Below are positions 36,522 through 44,319 of a stretch of DNA of 64,000 nucleotides, one piece after another (positions within the stretch are counted from its first letter, which is position 1; each line of letters begins with the position of its first letter). The position numbers and the translations under genes are program-made. This DNA comes from CALEMW01 sp964343835 (lineage in GTDB: Bacteria > Krumholzibacteriota > Krumholzibacteriia > LZORAL124-64-63). The notes below the pieces were generated by a model. It was not told where the DNA came from. It searched no databases and saw nothing but the letters and a program-made list of their open reading frames with translations. The stretch lies in assembly GCA_964343835.1 (NCBI GenBank), contig CAYFKR010000001.1, forward strand, positions 186,001 to 250,000, written 5' to 3'.

Positions 36522-36875
36522 ATGGCCCTCAAGTCGTCGAAGATCACGAGAATCCTCTGTGCCGTGCTGGTCGCGGGCGGAGTCCTCGTCCTGCAATCGA
36601 CGTCACTCCCGTCCGCTCCCGCTCCCGTCGAATCATCGGCCTGCTGCTGTGACCAGCCCGGGCACTGCGGCTGCGGCAACGAAGACTCCTGCTGTGCGGC
36701 GGCTGCCTGCACCACCCCGCCGCCCTCGCCGGCGCCGGTCGTCTGCATCGCACCGCGAGGCATCCAGCCGGATGCCTTGATCGTGAGCGGGCTCGTCCTC
36801 CAGGACGACCCCACGCCATCCGGTCCGACAGTGACACCGCCCAGCCCGCCTCCCCGCACTTCGGTTCCTGCCTGA
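36522..36875 (+). CDS. Small exported cysteine-rich protein
   Basis: A 117-residue protein with an N-terminal hydrophobic signal/anchor (ITRILCAVLVAGGVLVLQ). A cluster of cysteines (ACCCDQPGHCGCGNEDSCC, nine Cys in the whole protein counting nearby ones) is followed by a proline-rich tail. The cysteine spacing suggests metal binding or a redox switch outside the cytoplasm. No family recognised. GGAG precedes the ATG, and a TATAAA-like sequence at 36463 may belong to its promoter. The metallothionein-like gene follows 62 bases later. Confidence 0.65.
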   Translation: MALKSSKITRILCAVLVAGGVLVLQSTSLPSAPAPVESSACCCDQPGHCGCGNEDSCCAAAACTTPPPSPAPVVCIAPRGIQPDALIVSGLVLQDDPTPSGPTVTPPSPPPRTSVPA

Positions 36876-36937
36876 CGAATCCGGGACGCCGATCCACGGC
36901 GTGCCCGTACCCTGACACCTGTCTGAAAGGAACCGTC

Positions 36938-37312
36938 ATGAAGACGATGATTCGAATCATGCTCCCGATCCTGGCCCTGGTGTTCGCCCTGAACGCGGTG
37001 GCCGCCGTCCCTTCGACCGCCGACGAGGCGAAGGCCTGCAAGTGCGAGAGCTGCAAGTGCGAGTCCTGCGACTGCGGTGACTGCTCGAAGGGTTGCAGCT
37101 GCGAGTCCTGCGACTGCTCGAACTGCGAGGACGGCAAGACCTGCACCGCCGCCAAGTCCGGTTGTGCCGCCAAGGCCGCGAAGAAGGGTTGTGGTTCTGC
37201 CAAGAGCGGCTGCGGATCCGACGAGCCCGCCCGGAAGGGTTGCGGCTCCAAGGCCCAGTCCAAGGGCTGCGGCTCCCAGAAGAGCGGTTGCGGTTCCAAG
37301 AAGGGCTGCTGA
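36938..37312 (+). CDS. Exported metallothionein-like cysteine-rich protein
   Basis: A 124-residue protein with a clear signal peptide (MKTMIRIMLPILALVFALNA) and a mature part containing 20 cysteines. The first block repeats C-K-C-E-S-C / C-D-C units, as in metallothioneins. The second is a lysine-rich tandem repeat of the form K-S/K-G-C-G-S. Almost no hydrophobic residues follow the signal, so it is not a folded enzyme but likely a metal or thiol reservoir outside the inner membrane. GAAAGGA precedes the ATG. It is not similar to the well-known cytoplasmic bacterial metallothioneins SmtA/BmtA by eye. Confidence 0.8.
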   Translation: MKTMIRIMLPILALVFALNAVAAVPSTADEAKACKCESCKCESCDCGDCSKGCSCESCDCSNCEDGKTCTAAKSGCAAKAAKKGCGSAKSGCGSDEPARKGCGSKAQSKGCGSQKSGCGSKKGC

Positions 37313-37352
37313 GCCCCGCAACGAGCCGCTGAAGACCCGTGCATGAACGGGA

Positions 37353-37383
37353 GAGGGCCCGCCGATTCGATCGGCGGGCCCTC
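37353..37383. terminator. Hairpin between convergent genes
   Basis: GAGGGCCCGCCGAT and ATCGGCGGGCCCTC form a perfect 14-bp stem with a TCG loop between the metallothionein-like gene and the convergent gene ending at 37401. No T tract follows on either strand, so the role as a terminator (or mRNA end) is inferred. Confidence 0.5.
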
Positions 37384-37400
37384 GTCGTCGTGGCGGCGGG

Positions 37401-38030
37401 CTATCGGAACAGCGTCTTCACGTCGCCCCAACTCGCTTCCTCGGCGGCCACGGCGTCGATGCGCGGCTCCTGGCGGATCGTGAAGTTCGTCACCCAGTCG
37501 GGGATGTCCACGCTGAAGGCGAAGTTCATGAACGCGCCTGGGGGCACGGTGGCGCTCACGGCGTTGATGGTGGCGTCGTCGAAGGCGCCGAGGGTGAAGG
37601 GCGGAAAGCTCATGGGGGAGTCGAAGTCCGGGGCGTCGAAGTCCAGGCCCGTGCCCAGTCCCACGCTCACGAATCCGGCGCCGGTCCCGAAGCCCAGCTT
37701 GATCTGGTAGCCGATCCAGGGGTCCGGCGTGCCGTTGAACACGCCCTCGTAGAACACGTACTCCGTGGTCGGCGCGCCGTCGTCCACCACCGTGAACTCC
37801 ATGTCGATGACCTGGGACGACGAGAACGCCTTCTGGTTGATCCACACGATGTTGCTGGAAGGCCCCACGACGTTGTCGTTCCCCATCGTGATGTTGTCGA
37901 TGCTGTTGAACGACATGCTGTCGAGTCCGGGCCCCGAGGCCCCGTCGAACGAGACGAGCATCCCCGCGGCGGCGGGCAGAGCGGCGATCAGGGCGAAAGC
38001 GGCGGCGGCGATGGTGCGGCGGGTCTTCAT
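37401..38030 (-). CDS. Exported protein with C-terminal SWGDVKTLFR motif
   Basis: A 209-residue exported protein, signal peptide MKTRRTIAAAAFALIAALPA. The mature part is Asp/Phe/Gly-rich and beta-strand-like (SFNSIDNITMGNDNVVG, VFYEGVFNGTPDPWIGYQI), in the style of PEP-CTERM-type surface proteins. It ends AEEASWGDVKTLFR, which matches the C-terminus of the protein at 24847-25593 although their bodies differ. GGAGG lies seven bases before the ATG at 38028-38030. The inverted repeat TTATC-N9-GATAA, about 20-40 bases upstream of the start, may be an operator. Confidence 0.85.
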   Translation of the reverse strand: MKTRRTIAAAAFALIAALPAAAGMLVSFDGASGPGLDSMSFNSIDNITMGNDNVVGPSSNIVWINQKAFSSSQVIDMEFTVVDDGAPTTEYVFYEGVFNGTPDPWIGYQIKLGFGTGAGFVSVGLGTGLDFDAPDFDSPMSFPPFTLGAFDDATINAVSATVPPGAFMNFAFSVDIPDWVTNFTIRQEPRIDAVAAEEASWGDVKTLFR

Positions 38031-38117
38031 CGGAAACCTCCAGGGGCTGGACCTTATCAATCAAGACGATAACGCTCATGTTTGATGAGGGCCGGAGGTC
38101 TTACAGGGGACGCCCAC

Positions 38118-38146
38118 GAAAACGCCCCCCGCTTCCGCGGGGGGCG
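38118..38146 (-). terminator. Rho-independent terminator
   Basis: On the minus strand CGCCCCCCGC, loop GGAA, GCGGGGGGCG, then TTTT. It lies 21 bases after the stop of the gene at 38167. Confidence 0.8.
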
Positions 38147-38166
38147 CGCAGACACCGGGACGGCGG

Positions 38167-38619
38167 CTAGCGGTACTGGGACTTCAGCGTGCTGAAGCTC
38201 GAGGACTCGTCGGCGGCGCCGGCCTTGTCGCCGGTGGGGTTGTTGGGGGTCAGGCCGTAGTCCTTGCCGATGTGGTGGCGCTCGATCAGGAACAGCGAGC
38301 AGCTGATCTTGCGGTCCATCCGGGCCACGGGGATCCAGCGGCCGTACTCGTCCTGGGTCACGAGCTGGGCGTAGGAAGGGCAGTACGGCACGGTCGCACG
38401 GGCATTGTACATGCCGTCCTCGTTCGTCACGGTGGTCACGACGGTCATGGGGAAACCATGGTGGAGTCCATAGAACCCGACGTTCACTTCATAGCCGACG
38501 GCGGGCATGGCGAGCTCGCCGCGAACGACGAATCCCTCGGCACGCGTGAAATCGGCGTAGGCACTGGCAGCGGACAGGGCAACGAGCAACAGGGCGAGCA
38601 CGGGCAGCATCTTCTTCAT
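38167..38619 (-). CDS. Small exported protein with related C-terminal motif (STLKSQYR)
   Basis: A 150-residue exported protein (signal peptide MKKMLPVLALLLVALSAASA). The mature domain has an Ig/transthyretin-like strand pattern (FVVRGELAMPAVGYEVNVGF, TVTNEDGMYNARATV). A conserved pair of cysteines lies at about positions 92 and 118. It ends SSSFSTLKSQYR, a weaker relative of the SWGxxKxLYR ending. The ATG at 38617-38619 has GGAGG seven bases upstream. The next ATG upstream is too close to the Shine-Dalgarno sequence. Confidence 0.82.
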   Translation of the reverse strand: MKKMLPVLALLLVALSAASAYADFTRAEGFVVRGELAMPAVGYEVNVGFYGLHHGFPMTVVTTVTNEDGMYNARATVPYCPSYAQLVTQDEYGRWIPVARMDRKISCSLFLIERHHIGKDYGLTPNNPTGDKAGAADESSSFSTLKSQYR

Positions 38620-38723
38620 GGTCATTCCTCCGATAAGGATTGTGGAAATATCACGTCGGCCGATCGCCGACACCGGATGAACGCCCCACCCCGACCGATG
38701 AAAGAAATATTTATCGAGCGTGC

Positions 38724-38869
38724 TTCTTCCTGGAGGGCGGAACCGCCCAGGGAGGCACCGAGACGACAAACGGCCCTCTCCCGACGACTTGGAGCGAAGC
38801 GACGTCGATCGGGAGAGGGCCGTTTGTCGTCTCGGTGCCGGCCTACGGTTTCCCGCCCTCCAGGAAGAA
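38724..38869. repeat. Long inverted repeat covering a gene 3' end
   Basis: Left arm 38724-38784 and right arm 38809-38869, separated by a 24-base spacer. The inner 31 bases (38754-38784 and 38809-38839) are perfect complements, as are the outer 17 bases (38724-38740 and 38853-38869). The 13 bases between are diverged. The right arm contains the last codons of the sulfatase-like gene and the region after its stop; the left arm is an inverted copy of that. The RNA would form a very stable hairpin. Between 38620 and 38843 there is otherwise no gene. Confidence 0.9.
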
Positions 38870-39736
38870 CACCTCGAACACTTTTTCGTGGAAGATGGGC
38901 CCGTGCCCGAAGTACCCGTCCTCCCCGAAGAGTTCACCGTGATCCGACATGATCATGAAGTAGGTGTTGTCGGGGCAGCGCTCGAGGAACTTTCCGACCT
39001 CCCGGTCCAGGTGTTCCACGCAGACCACCTGCTTGTCGTAGAAGGCCCGGAACTGCTCGGGGGTGAAGAACTCGTCGTTCTTCTTGTCCTCCATGAACTC
39101 CGACGGGTTCTTCAGGAAGTCGTCGAGGTGCTTGAACACGCCGTGCACGCCCGAGATGTGGGGCAGGTCGTCGGCGGTTTCGCCGGGCAGGATGTACGGG
39201 TAGTGGGTCTCGCCCGTGTTGATGAAGAAGAACGACGGCTGGTCGTCGCGGAAGGTCAGGTTCTCAAAGATCTTCGTGATGTCGTTGTGGCTCGGCGCCA
39301 GCTCGTAGCGGTCGAAGTGCTGCGACATGCTGGTCATGGGGTTCAGCACCGGCAGGCTGACCCAGCCCTCGGTGTGGTACCCGGCCGCCTTCAGGAAGTG
39401 GGGCAGGGAGAGCTGGGGCACGAACTTGCCGAACTCCACCTCGGGCAGGTTGAGCCGGGTGCTCCACTGGGCGAACTCGTCGCGGTACACGTTGCTCGCG
39501 AACACTCCCTTGGGGCTGGTGTGGGGTACCATGCCCATCAGGAAGGTGTAGTGGCTGGGGCTGGTCCAGCTGGCGTAGCTGAAGCGCTGCTCCGCGAGGC
39601 CGATGCGGTCCAGGTTGGGAGTGCGGGCGGCCTGGTAGGCGTCCCAGCGGCAGCTGTCGAAGACGATGAACACGACGTTGTTCAGCTTGTCGCCGCCGCC
39701 GAACATGCCCTTCATCTTGTCGATCAATCCGGCCAT
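38843..39736 (-). CDS. Sulfatase-like hydrolase of the alkaline phosphatase superfamily
   Basis: A 297-residue protein without a signal peptide. It contains VVFIVFDSCRWDAYQAARTP (metal-binding Asp and early motif), SWTSPSHYTFLMGM (nucleophile Ser/Thr region; no Cys for formylglycine), INTGETHYPYILPG, and IMSDHGELFGEDGYFGHG with the metal Asp-His pair. This matches sulfatase/phosphopentomutase-like enzymes but at about 300 residues it is short. The ATG at 39734-39736 is preferred over the preceding GTG. The last codons lie inside the right arm of the long inverted repeat. Substrate unknown. Confidence 0.8.
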   Translation of the reverse strand: MAGLIDKMKGMFGGGDKLNNVVFIVFDSCRWDAYQAARTPNLDRIGLAEQRFSYASWTSPSHYTFLMGMVPHTSPKGVFASNVYRDEFAQWSTRLNLPEVEFGKFVPQLSLPHFLKAAGYHTEGWVSLPVLNPMTSMSQHFDRYELAPSHNDITKIFENLTFRDDQPSFFFINTGETHYPYILPGETADDLPHISGVHGVFKHLDDFLKNPSEFMEDKKNDEFFTPEQFRAFYDKQVVCVEHLDREVGKFLERCPDNTYFMIMSDHGELFGEDGYFGHGPIFHEKVFEVFFLEGGKP

Positions 39737-39827
39737 CACGGTCCTTCCGGGTGGGAGTGCGCGGGAATCGCAACCTGTCCATTATGAGGGTTCCGGGCTC
39801 GGGCCGCAAGACGTCGCGGCCGGACAT

Positions 39828-39864
39828 GAAGAACCCCCGGAGTGCCACTCCCCGGGGGTTCTTC
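39828..39864 (-). terminator. Rho-independent terminator after trxA
   Basis: GAAGAACCCCCGG pairs with CCGGGGGTTCTTC around a 9-11 base loop containing the extra pair GTG/CAC. It lies 24 bases past the trxA stop on the minus strand. Confidence 0.7.
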
Positions 39865-39887
39865 GCTCCTCACCACCGTCGAGGATT

Positions 39888-40211
39888 CTAGATGGCGTCG
39901 TCCAACGCCTTCGCCAGCTGCTCCTTGGGCTGCAGGCCCACCATGGTGCTCACGGCCTCGCCGCCCTTGAACACCATCACCGTGGGGATGCCGCGGATGC
40001 CGAACTGGGCCGCGAGCTGCTGGTTGTCGTCCACGTTCACCTTCACGACCTTGGCCTTGCCGGCATACTCGTCGGCGAGGGCCTCCACCGTGGGGGTCAG
40101 CATCTTGCAGGGGCCGCACCAGGGGGCCCAGAAGTCCACCAGCACGGGAACGTCGCTGTCGAGGACCTGGGTCTTGAAGTCGGCGCTTTCGACCTTCATC
40201 GCTTCACTCAT
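39888..40211 (-). CDS. trxA: Thioredoxin
   Basis: A 107-residue cytoplasmic thioredoxin with the active site WCGPC (C32, C35) in VDFWAPWCGPCKMLTP, the cis-proline loop RGIPTVMVFKGGE, and normal length. Keeps protein thiols, peroxiredoxin and ribonucleotide reductase reduced. ATG at 40209-40211, preceded by GGAG. Upstream on the same strand is a near-perfect sigma-54 promoter (40271-40286), which is unusual for a housekeeping thioredoxin. The divergent gene at 40433 encodes a sigma-54 activator. Confidence 0.96.
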   Translation of the reverse strand: MSEAMKVESADFKTQVLDSDVPVLVDFWAPWCGPCKMLTPTVEALADEYAGKAKVVKVNVDDNQQLAAQFGIRGIPTVMVFKGGEAVSTMVGLQPKEQLAKALDDAI

Positions 40212-40270
40212 GGTGCTTGCTCCGTTGTATGGGGAAATCTCAGGGGACTCGTTCTCGTTGCGGCCTGTAT

Positions 40271-40286
40271 TGCAGGGGGCGTGCCA
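40271..40286 (-). promoter_or_regulatory. Sigma-54 (-24/-12) promoter of trxA
   Basis: On the minus strand the 16 bases read TGGCACGCCCCCTGCA, matching the consensus TGGCACG-N4-TTGCA with one mismatch (C for the first T of TTGCA) and exactly 10 bases between the invariant GG and GC. Transcription would begin about 50 bases before the trxA ATG. Confidence 0.75.
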
Positions 40287-40363
40287 GTGTGCATCAGTGC
40301 ACGGTCGATTTTTAACTCGTTTCATTTCAATGGTATTTGGCACGCTGGAGCAGGTTGTGTTGC

Positions 40364-40391
40364 TTGACTCTCCATGTTGTGCAACAATAGT
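40364..40391 (+). promoter_or_regulatory. Possible promoter of the sigma-54 activator gene
   Basis: TTGACT (40364-40369), 16-base spacer, AATAGT (40386-40391), about 42 bases before the ATG at 40433. The first TGTTG/CAACA palindrome lies within the spacer, as expected for autoregulation. Confidence 0.35.
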
Positions 40392-40420
40392 GATGCAACG
40401 ATTATGTTGTAAGCAACATA
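40375..40420. promoter_or_regulatory. Two palindromic candidate activator-binding sites
   Basis: TGTTG-TG-CAACA (40375-40386) and TATGTTG-TAAG-CAACATA (40403-40420) share the half-sites TGTTG and CAACA. They sit about 90-150 bases upstream of the trxA sigma-54 promoter, the normal position of enhancer sites, and immediately upstream of the activator gene. A further half-site-like TTGTGTTG precedes them near 40355-40362. Confidence 0.5.
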
Positions 40421-40432
40421 TCGGGAGGCGTC

Positions 40433-41761
<1,329 letters not shown>

Positions 41762-41769
41762 GAGGAACG

Positions 41770-42582
41770 ATGGCGACGAAGCAGTGGCTCATGGGATGCG
41801 GCGTCGGCTGCCTGCTGGTGGTCGTGGTGCTGGTGATCGGCGGTTCACTGTTGGTGAACAAGGTCAAGGACACCGTCGCCGAGTTCGACGACGTGGAAGA
41901 GACCCAGCGCGAACTCGCGGATCTGTACGGCGACATGGAGGACTACGTGCTGCCGGCCGACGGCCGGATCCCGGCCGCCCGCGTGGAGACGTGGCTGCGG
42001 GTCCAGGAGAAGATCCTGCCCGAGTCGCAGGCCCTGGCCGCCAGCCTGTCCGACGTGCGCACCATGGAGGACCCCGGCAACTTCTCGTTCCGGAAGATGG
42101 CCCGGGTCGTCCAGGGCATCGCGTCCCTGGGCGCCGACGCCGGTCGGTGGCTGAGCGTGCGCAACCGCGTGCTGCTGGAAGAGCGCATGGGCATGGGCGA
42201 GTTCACCCAGCTGACGGTCCTGATCCACCACGGCTGGCTGGCGTACCCGCTGGACCTGACCATCGACGGCGACAACGACGACGACGAACGTCAGCGACGC
42301 GACATGGCCCGCGACCTGTTCCGCTCGTCCCTGCGGGCCTGGCGGGAGGCGGCGGAAGCGGCCGGGGACCCGTCGTTGCTGGTGCCGGCCATCGAGGAGC
42401 AGATGGCGGAGCTGGCCCTGGATGACGAGTACGTTCCCTGGACGCGTGGGGCGTTGCCCGCCGTGGTGACGGAGGGCCTGGAGCCCTACCGCGACCGTTG
42501 CGAGGCCGTGTTCGCCGACGTCGGCCCGCTGCTGGGCGTGGGCGCCGGCGAGGGAGAGGGCTTCAACTTCCACGTGGAGTGA
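41770..42582 (+). CDS. Single-pass membrane protein of unknown function
   Basis: A 270-residue protein with one N-terminal membrane helix (GCGVGCLLVVVVLVIGGSLL, residues ~9-28). The mostly helical, acidic, extracytoplasmic domain includes an Asp/Glu-rich stretch (DGDNDDDERQRRD). No known family. It starts nine bases after the sigma-54 activator with AGGAGG in between, so the two are probably cotranscribed, but a functional link is not evident. A terminator follows at 42604. Confidence 0.75.
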   Translation: MATKQWLMGCGVGCLLVVVVLVIGGSLLVNKVKDTVAEFDDVEETQRELADLYGDMEDYVLPADGRIPAARVETWLRVQEKILPESQALAASLSDVRTMEDPGNFSFRKMARVVQGIASLGADAGRWLSVRNRVLLEERMGMGEFTQLTVLIHHGWLAYPLDLTIDGDNDDDERQRRDMARDLFRSSLRAWREAAEAAGDPSLLVPAIEEQMAELALDDEYVPWTRGALPAVVTEGLEPYRDRCEAVFADVGPLLGVGAGEGEGFNFHVE

Positions 42583-42603
42583 TCCGGCGGTGGCCGGAAC
42601 GCA

Positions 42604-42635
42604 GGAGGGGCGCCCCGGTAGGCGCCCCTCCTTTT
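42604..42635 (+). terminator. Rho-independent terminator
   Basis: GGAGGGGCGCC and GGCGCCCCTCC form an 11-bp stem with a six-base loop, followed by TTTT. It ends the activator/membrane-protein transcript and lies between convergent genes. Confidence 0.8.
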
Positions 42636-42817
42636 CATTCATCGTCGTCCGCCCCCGGACCAGGTGGTGCCTGTTCCCCCTTCCTGCGCCGGACCGCGTC
42701 GCGCAGCAGGAACTCGATCTGCCCGTTCACGCTGCGGAACTCCTGGTCGGCCCAGCGCCGGAGCTCCTCGTAGAGCTCCGGGCTGATGCGCAGGGGGAAG
42801 GACTTGCGGTCGGCCAT
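42635..42817 (-). CDS. Arc-like ribbon-helix-helix DNA-binding protein
   Basis: A 60-residue protein. KSFPLRISPELYEELRRWAD (beta strand and first helix) and RSVNGQIEFLLRDAVRRR (second helix) fit the Arc/MetJ ribbon-helix-helix fold; the acidic tail is nonconserved. It is the last gene of a three-gene operon with a PH-domain-like membrane protein and an SPFH protein, the usual company of this small Arc-like family. It is a candidate repressor for the direct and inverted repeats at 44211-44243 in the operon promoter. Confidence 0.85.
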   Translation of the reverse strand: MADRKSFPLRISPELYEELRRWADQEFRSVNGQIEFLLRDAVRRRKGEQAPPGPGADDDE

Positions 42818-42818
42818 G

Positions 42819-43283
42819 CTATGCCTCCGCGGCTCCGGACCGGGCCTTGGCCCGTTCGACGGCCTTGGCGAGTTTCTCGGGATCGGGAACGCCGATCAGG
42901 AACGTCCGCCCGTTGCGCATCAGGATGGAAACGGCGCTCGGCCCGGCGATGCAGTATCGCCCCCGCGACGTGCTGACGCTGGCGCCGAACCCGGTCGCCC
43001 GCCAGCCCCGGGTCGGACGGAGGGCGTCGATCTCCGCCACCTTCAGCGTCAACCGCGGTACGCCCAGGAGGAACCGGAGCTTCAGCTCCTCCGCGCTGAC
43101 CGTCACGCGCATCCAGCCCCCGATCACGATGCCCAGCAGGGGCATCGCCATGACGAACCAGGGGGTGGCGTCTCCTTCGGGGCGTTCGCTCTGCATCAGG
43201 GTCACGCCGATGAAGGTCGACATCACGATCATGAAGATCATGATGCCGGTCCCCACGATGTTCCGCTCGTAGAACAGCTTCAC
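42819..43283 (-). CDS. Small membrane protein, probable bacterial PH-like domain
   Basis: A 154-residue protein with two membrane helices near the N-terminus (IVGTGIMIFMIVMSTFIGVTL and PWFVMAMPLLGIVIGGWM). A beta-rich cytoplasmic domain follows (SAEELKLRFLLGVPRLTLKV, MRNGRTFLIGVPDPEKLAKA), similar to YdbT/bPH-type domains that end 'v.v...p..fa..l'. It is placed one base before the Arc-like gene and 10 bases after the SPFH gene, so all three are one operon. No enzymatic motif. Confidence 0.7.
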   Translation of the reverse strand: MKLFYERNIVGTGIMIFMIVMSTFIGVTLMQSERPEGDATPWFVMAMPLLGIVIGGWMRVTVSAEELKLRFLLGVPRLTLKVAEIDALRPTRGWRATGFGASVSTSRGRYCIAGPSAVSILMRNGRTFLIGVPDPEKLAKAVERAKARSGAAEA

Positions 43284-43293
43284 GTCGTCCCCC

Positions 43294-44160
43294 CTAGCTG
43301 TAGAGCGTCCCGGCGTTCACCACCGGCGTGGTGGCGTGCTCGCTGCACAGCACCACCAGCAGGTTCGAGACCATGGCGGCCTTGCGTTCCTCGTCCAGCT
43401 CCACCAGGGACTTGTCCTTGAGCTCGGCCAGGGCCAGCTCCACCATGCCCACGGCGCCCTCGACGATGAGCTGCCGCGCGGCCACCACGGCGCTGGCCTG
43501 CTGACGCTGCAGCATGGCGCCGGCGATCTCGGCGGCGTAGGCCAGGTGGCTCAGGCGCGCCTCGATGACGTTCACGCCCGCCCGGTCCAGGCGCTCCTGG
43601 AGCTCCTTCTCGAGACGCTCGTTGATGTCCTCCGTGGTGCCGCGGAGCGTGAGGGTGCCTTCGGGACCGTCGTAGGGGTAGGCGCTGGCCAGGTGGCGCA
43701 CGGCCGCCTCGCTCTGGGTCTCCACGTACTCCTCGTAGTCGTCCACGGTGAACAGGGCCTCGGCCGTGTCCACGACCTCCCACACCACCACCGCCGCGAT
43801 CTCGATGGGATTGCCCGAGGAGTCGTTGACCTTGATCTTCTCGCCGTTCAGGTTCCGCGCCCTCAGCGAGATCTTCATCTTGGTCATGAACGGGTTGGCC
43901 CAGTGGAATCCGTTGGCCTTCACGGTGCCCTTGTAGGCGCCGAACAGCAGCAGGGCCGCGGCCTCCTTCGGGTTCACGATGAACAGCCCCACGAACGTCA
44001 GGATCGCCAGCAGCACAGCGGCCAGTGCCATGATCAGCTTCCAGGCCGTCTCGGTGTCGATGGCCACGATGAACTGCCAGATGCCGAAGGCCAGCAGCAG
44101 GATCCCCAACGGGAGCATGAGCCAGCCGGACGTGGTGGTGATCGTCTGTTCCTTGTGCAT
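43294..44160 (-). CDS. SPFH/band 7 membrane scaffold protein
   Basis: A 288-residue SPFH-domain (stomatin/prohibitin-like) protein. Two adjacent hydrophobic segments (residues ~12-35 and ~42-62) precede the SPFH domain, which shows ALLLFGAYKGTVKANGFHWA, NGEKIKVNDSSGNPIEIAAVV and EARLSHLAYAAEIAGAMLQRQQ. Such proteins organise membrane microdomains and protease complexes such as HflKC with FtsH. GAGGAGG precedes the ATG at 44158-44160. First gene of a three-gene operon with a well-defined promoter. Confidence 0.92.
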   Translation of the reverse strand: MHKEQTITTTSGWLMLPLGILLLAFGIWQFIVAIDTETAWKLIMALAAVLLAILTFVGLFIVNPKEAAALLLFGAYKGTVKANGFHWANPFMTKMKISLRARNLNGEKIKVNDSSGNPIEIAAVVVWEVVDTAEALFTVDDYEEYVETQSEAAVRHLASAYPYDGPEGTLTLRGTTEDINERLEKELQERLDRAGVNVIEARLSHLAYAAEIAGAMLQRQQASAVVAARQLIVEGAVGMVELALAELKDKSLVELDEERKAAMVSNLLVVLCSEHATTPVVNAGTLYS

Positions 44161-44210
44161 GGTCCCCTCCTCGGGATGTTGCGAAGCCCGCAGGCTTCTG
44201 ACTTCACAAC

Positions 44211-44248
44211 GATGTGATTATGATATCACTCCGATGTCATACGGTCAA
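44211..44248 (-). promoter_or_regulatory. Promoter and operator repeats of the SPFH operon
   Basis: On the minus strand TTGACC (44248-44243), a 17-base spacer and TATCAT (44225-44220). Three direct repeats of 11 bases (GATGTGATTAT, GATATCACTCC, GATGTCATACG at 44211-44243) and the palindrome GTGAT-N6-ATCAC (44214-44229) overlap the -10 element and spacer. Helical-turn spacing is typical of ribbon-helix-helix repressors, so the Arc-like protein of the operon is the likely ligand. Confidence 0.6.
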
Positions 44249-44266
44249 TCCCCCGACGGGTTGCAC

Positions 44267-44298
44267 GAAAAAGGGCCCGGCCTTGCGGCCGGGCCCCG
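44267..44298 (-). terminator. Rho-independent terminator after pepT
   Basis: On the minus strand GGGCCCGGCC, loop GCAA, GGCCGGGCCC, then TTTTT. It lies just past the pepT stop at 44320. Confidence 0.85.
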
Positions 44299-44319
44299 GA
44301 AGGCGGGAGCGGGAGATGG

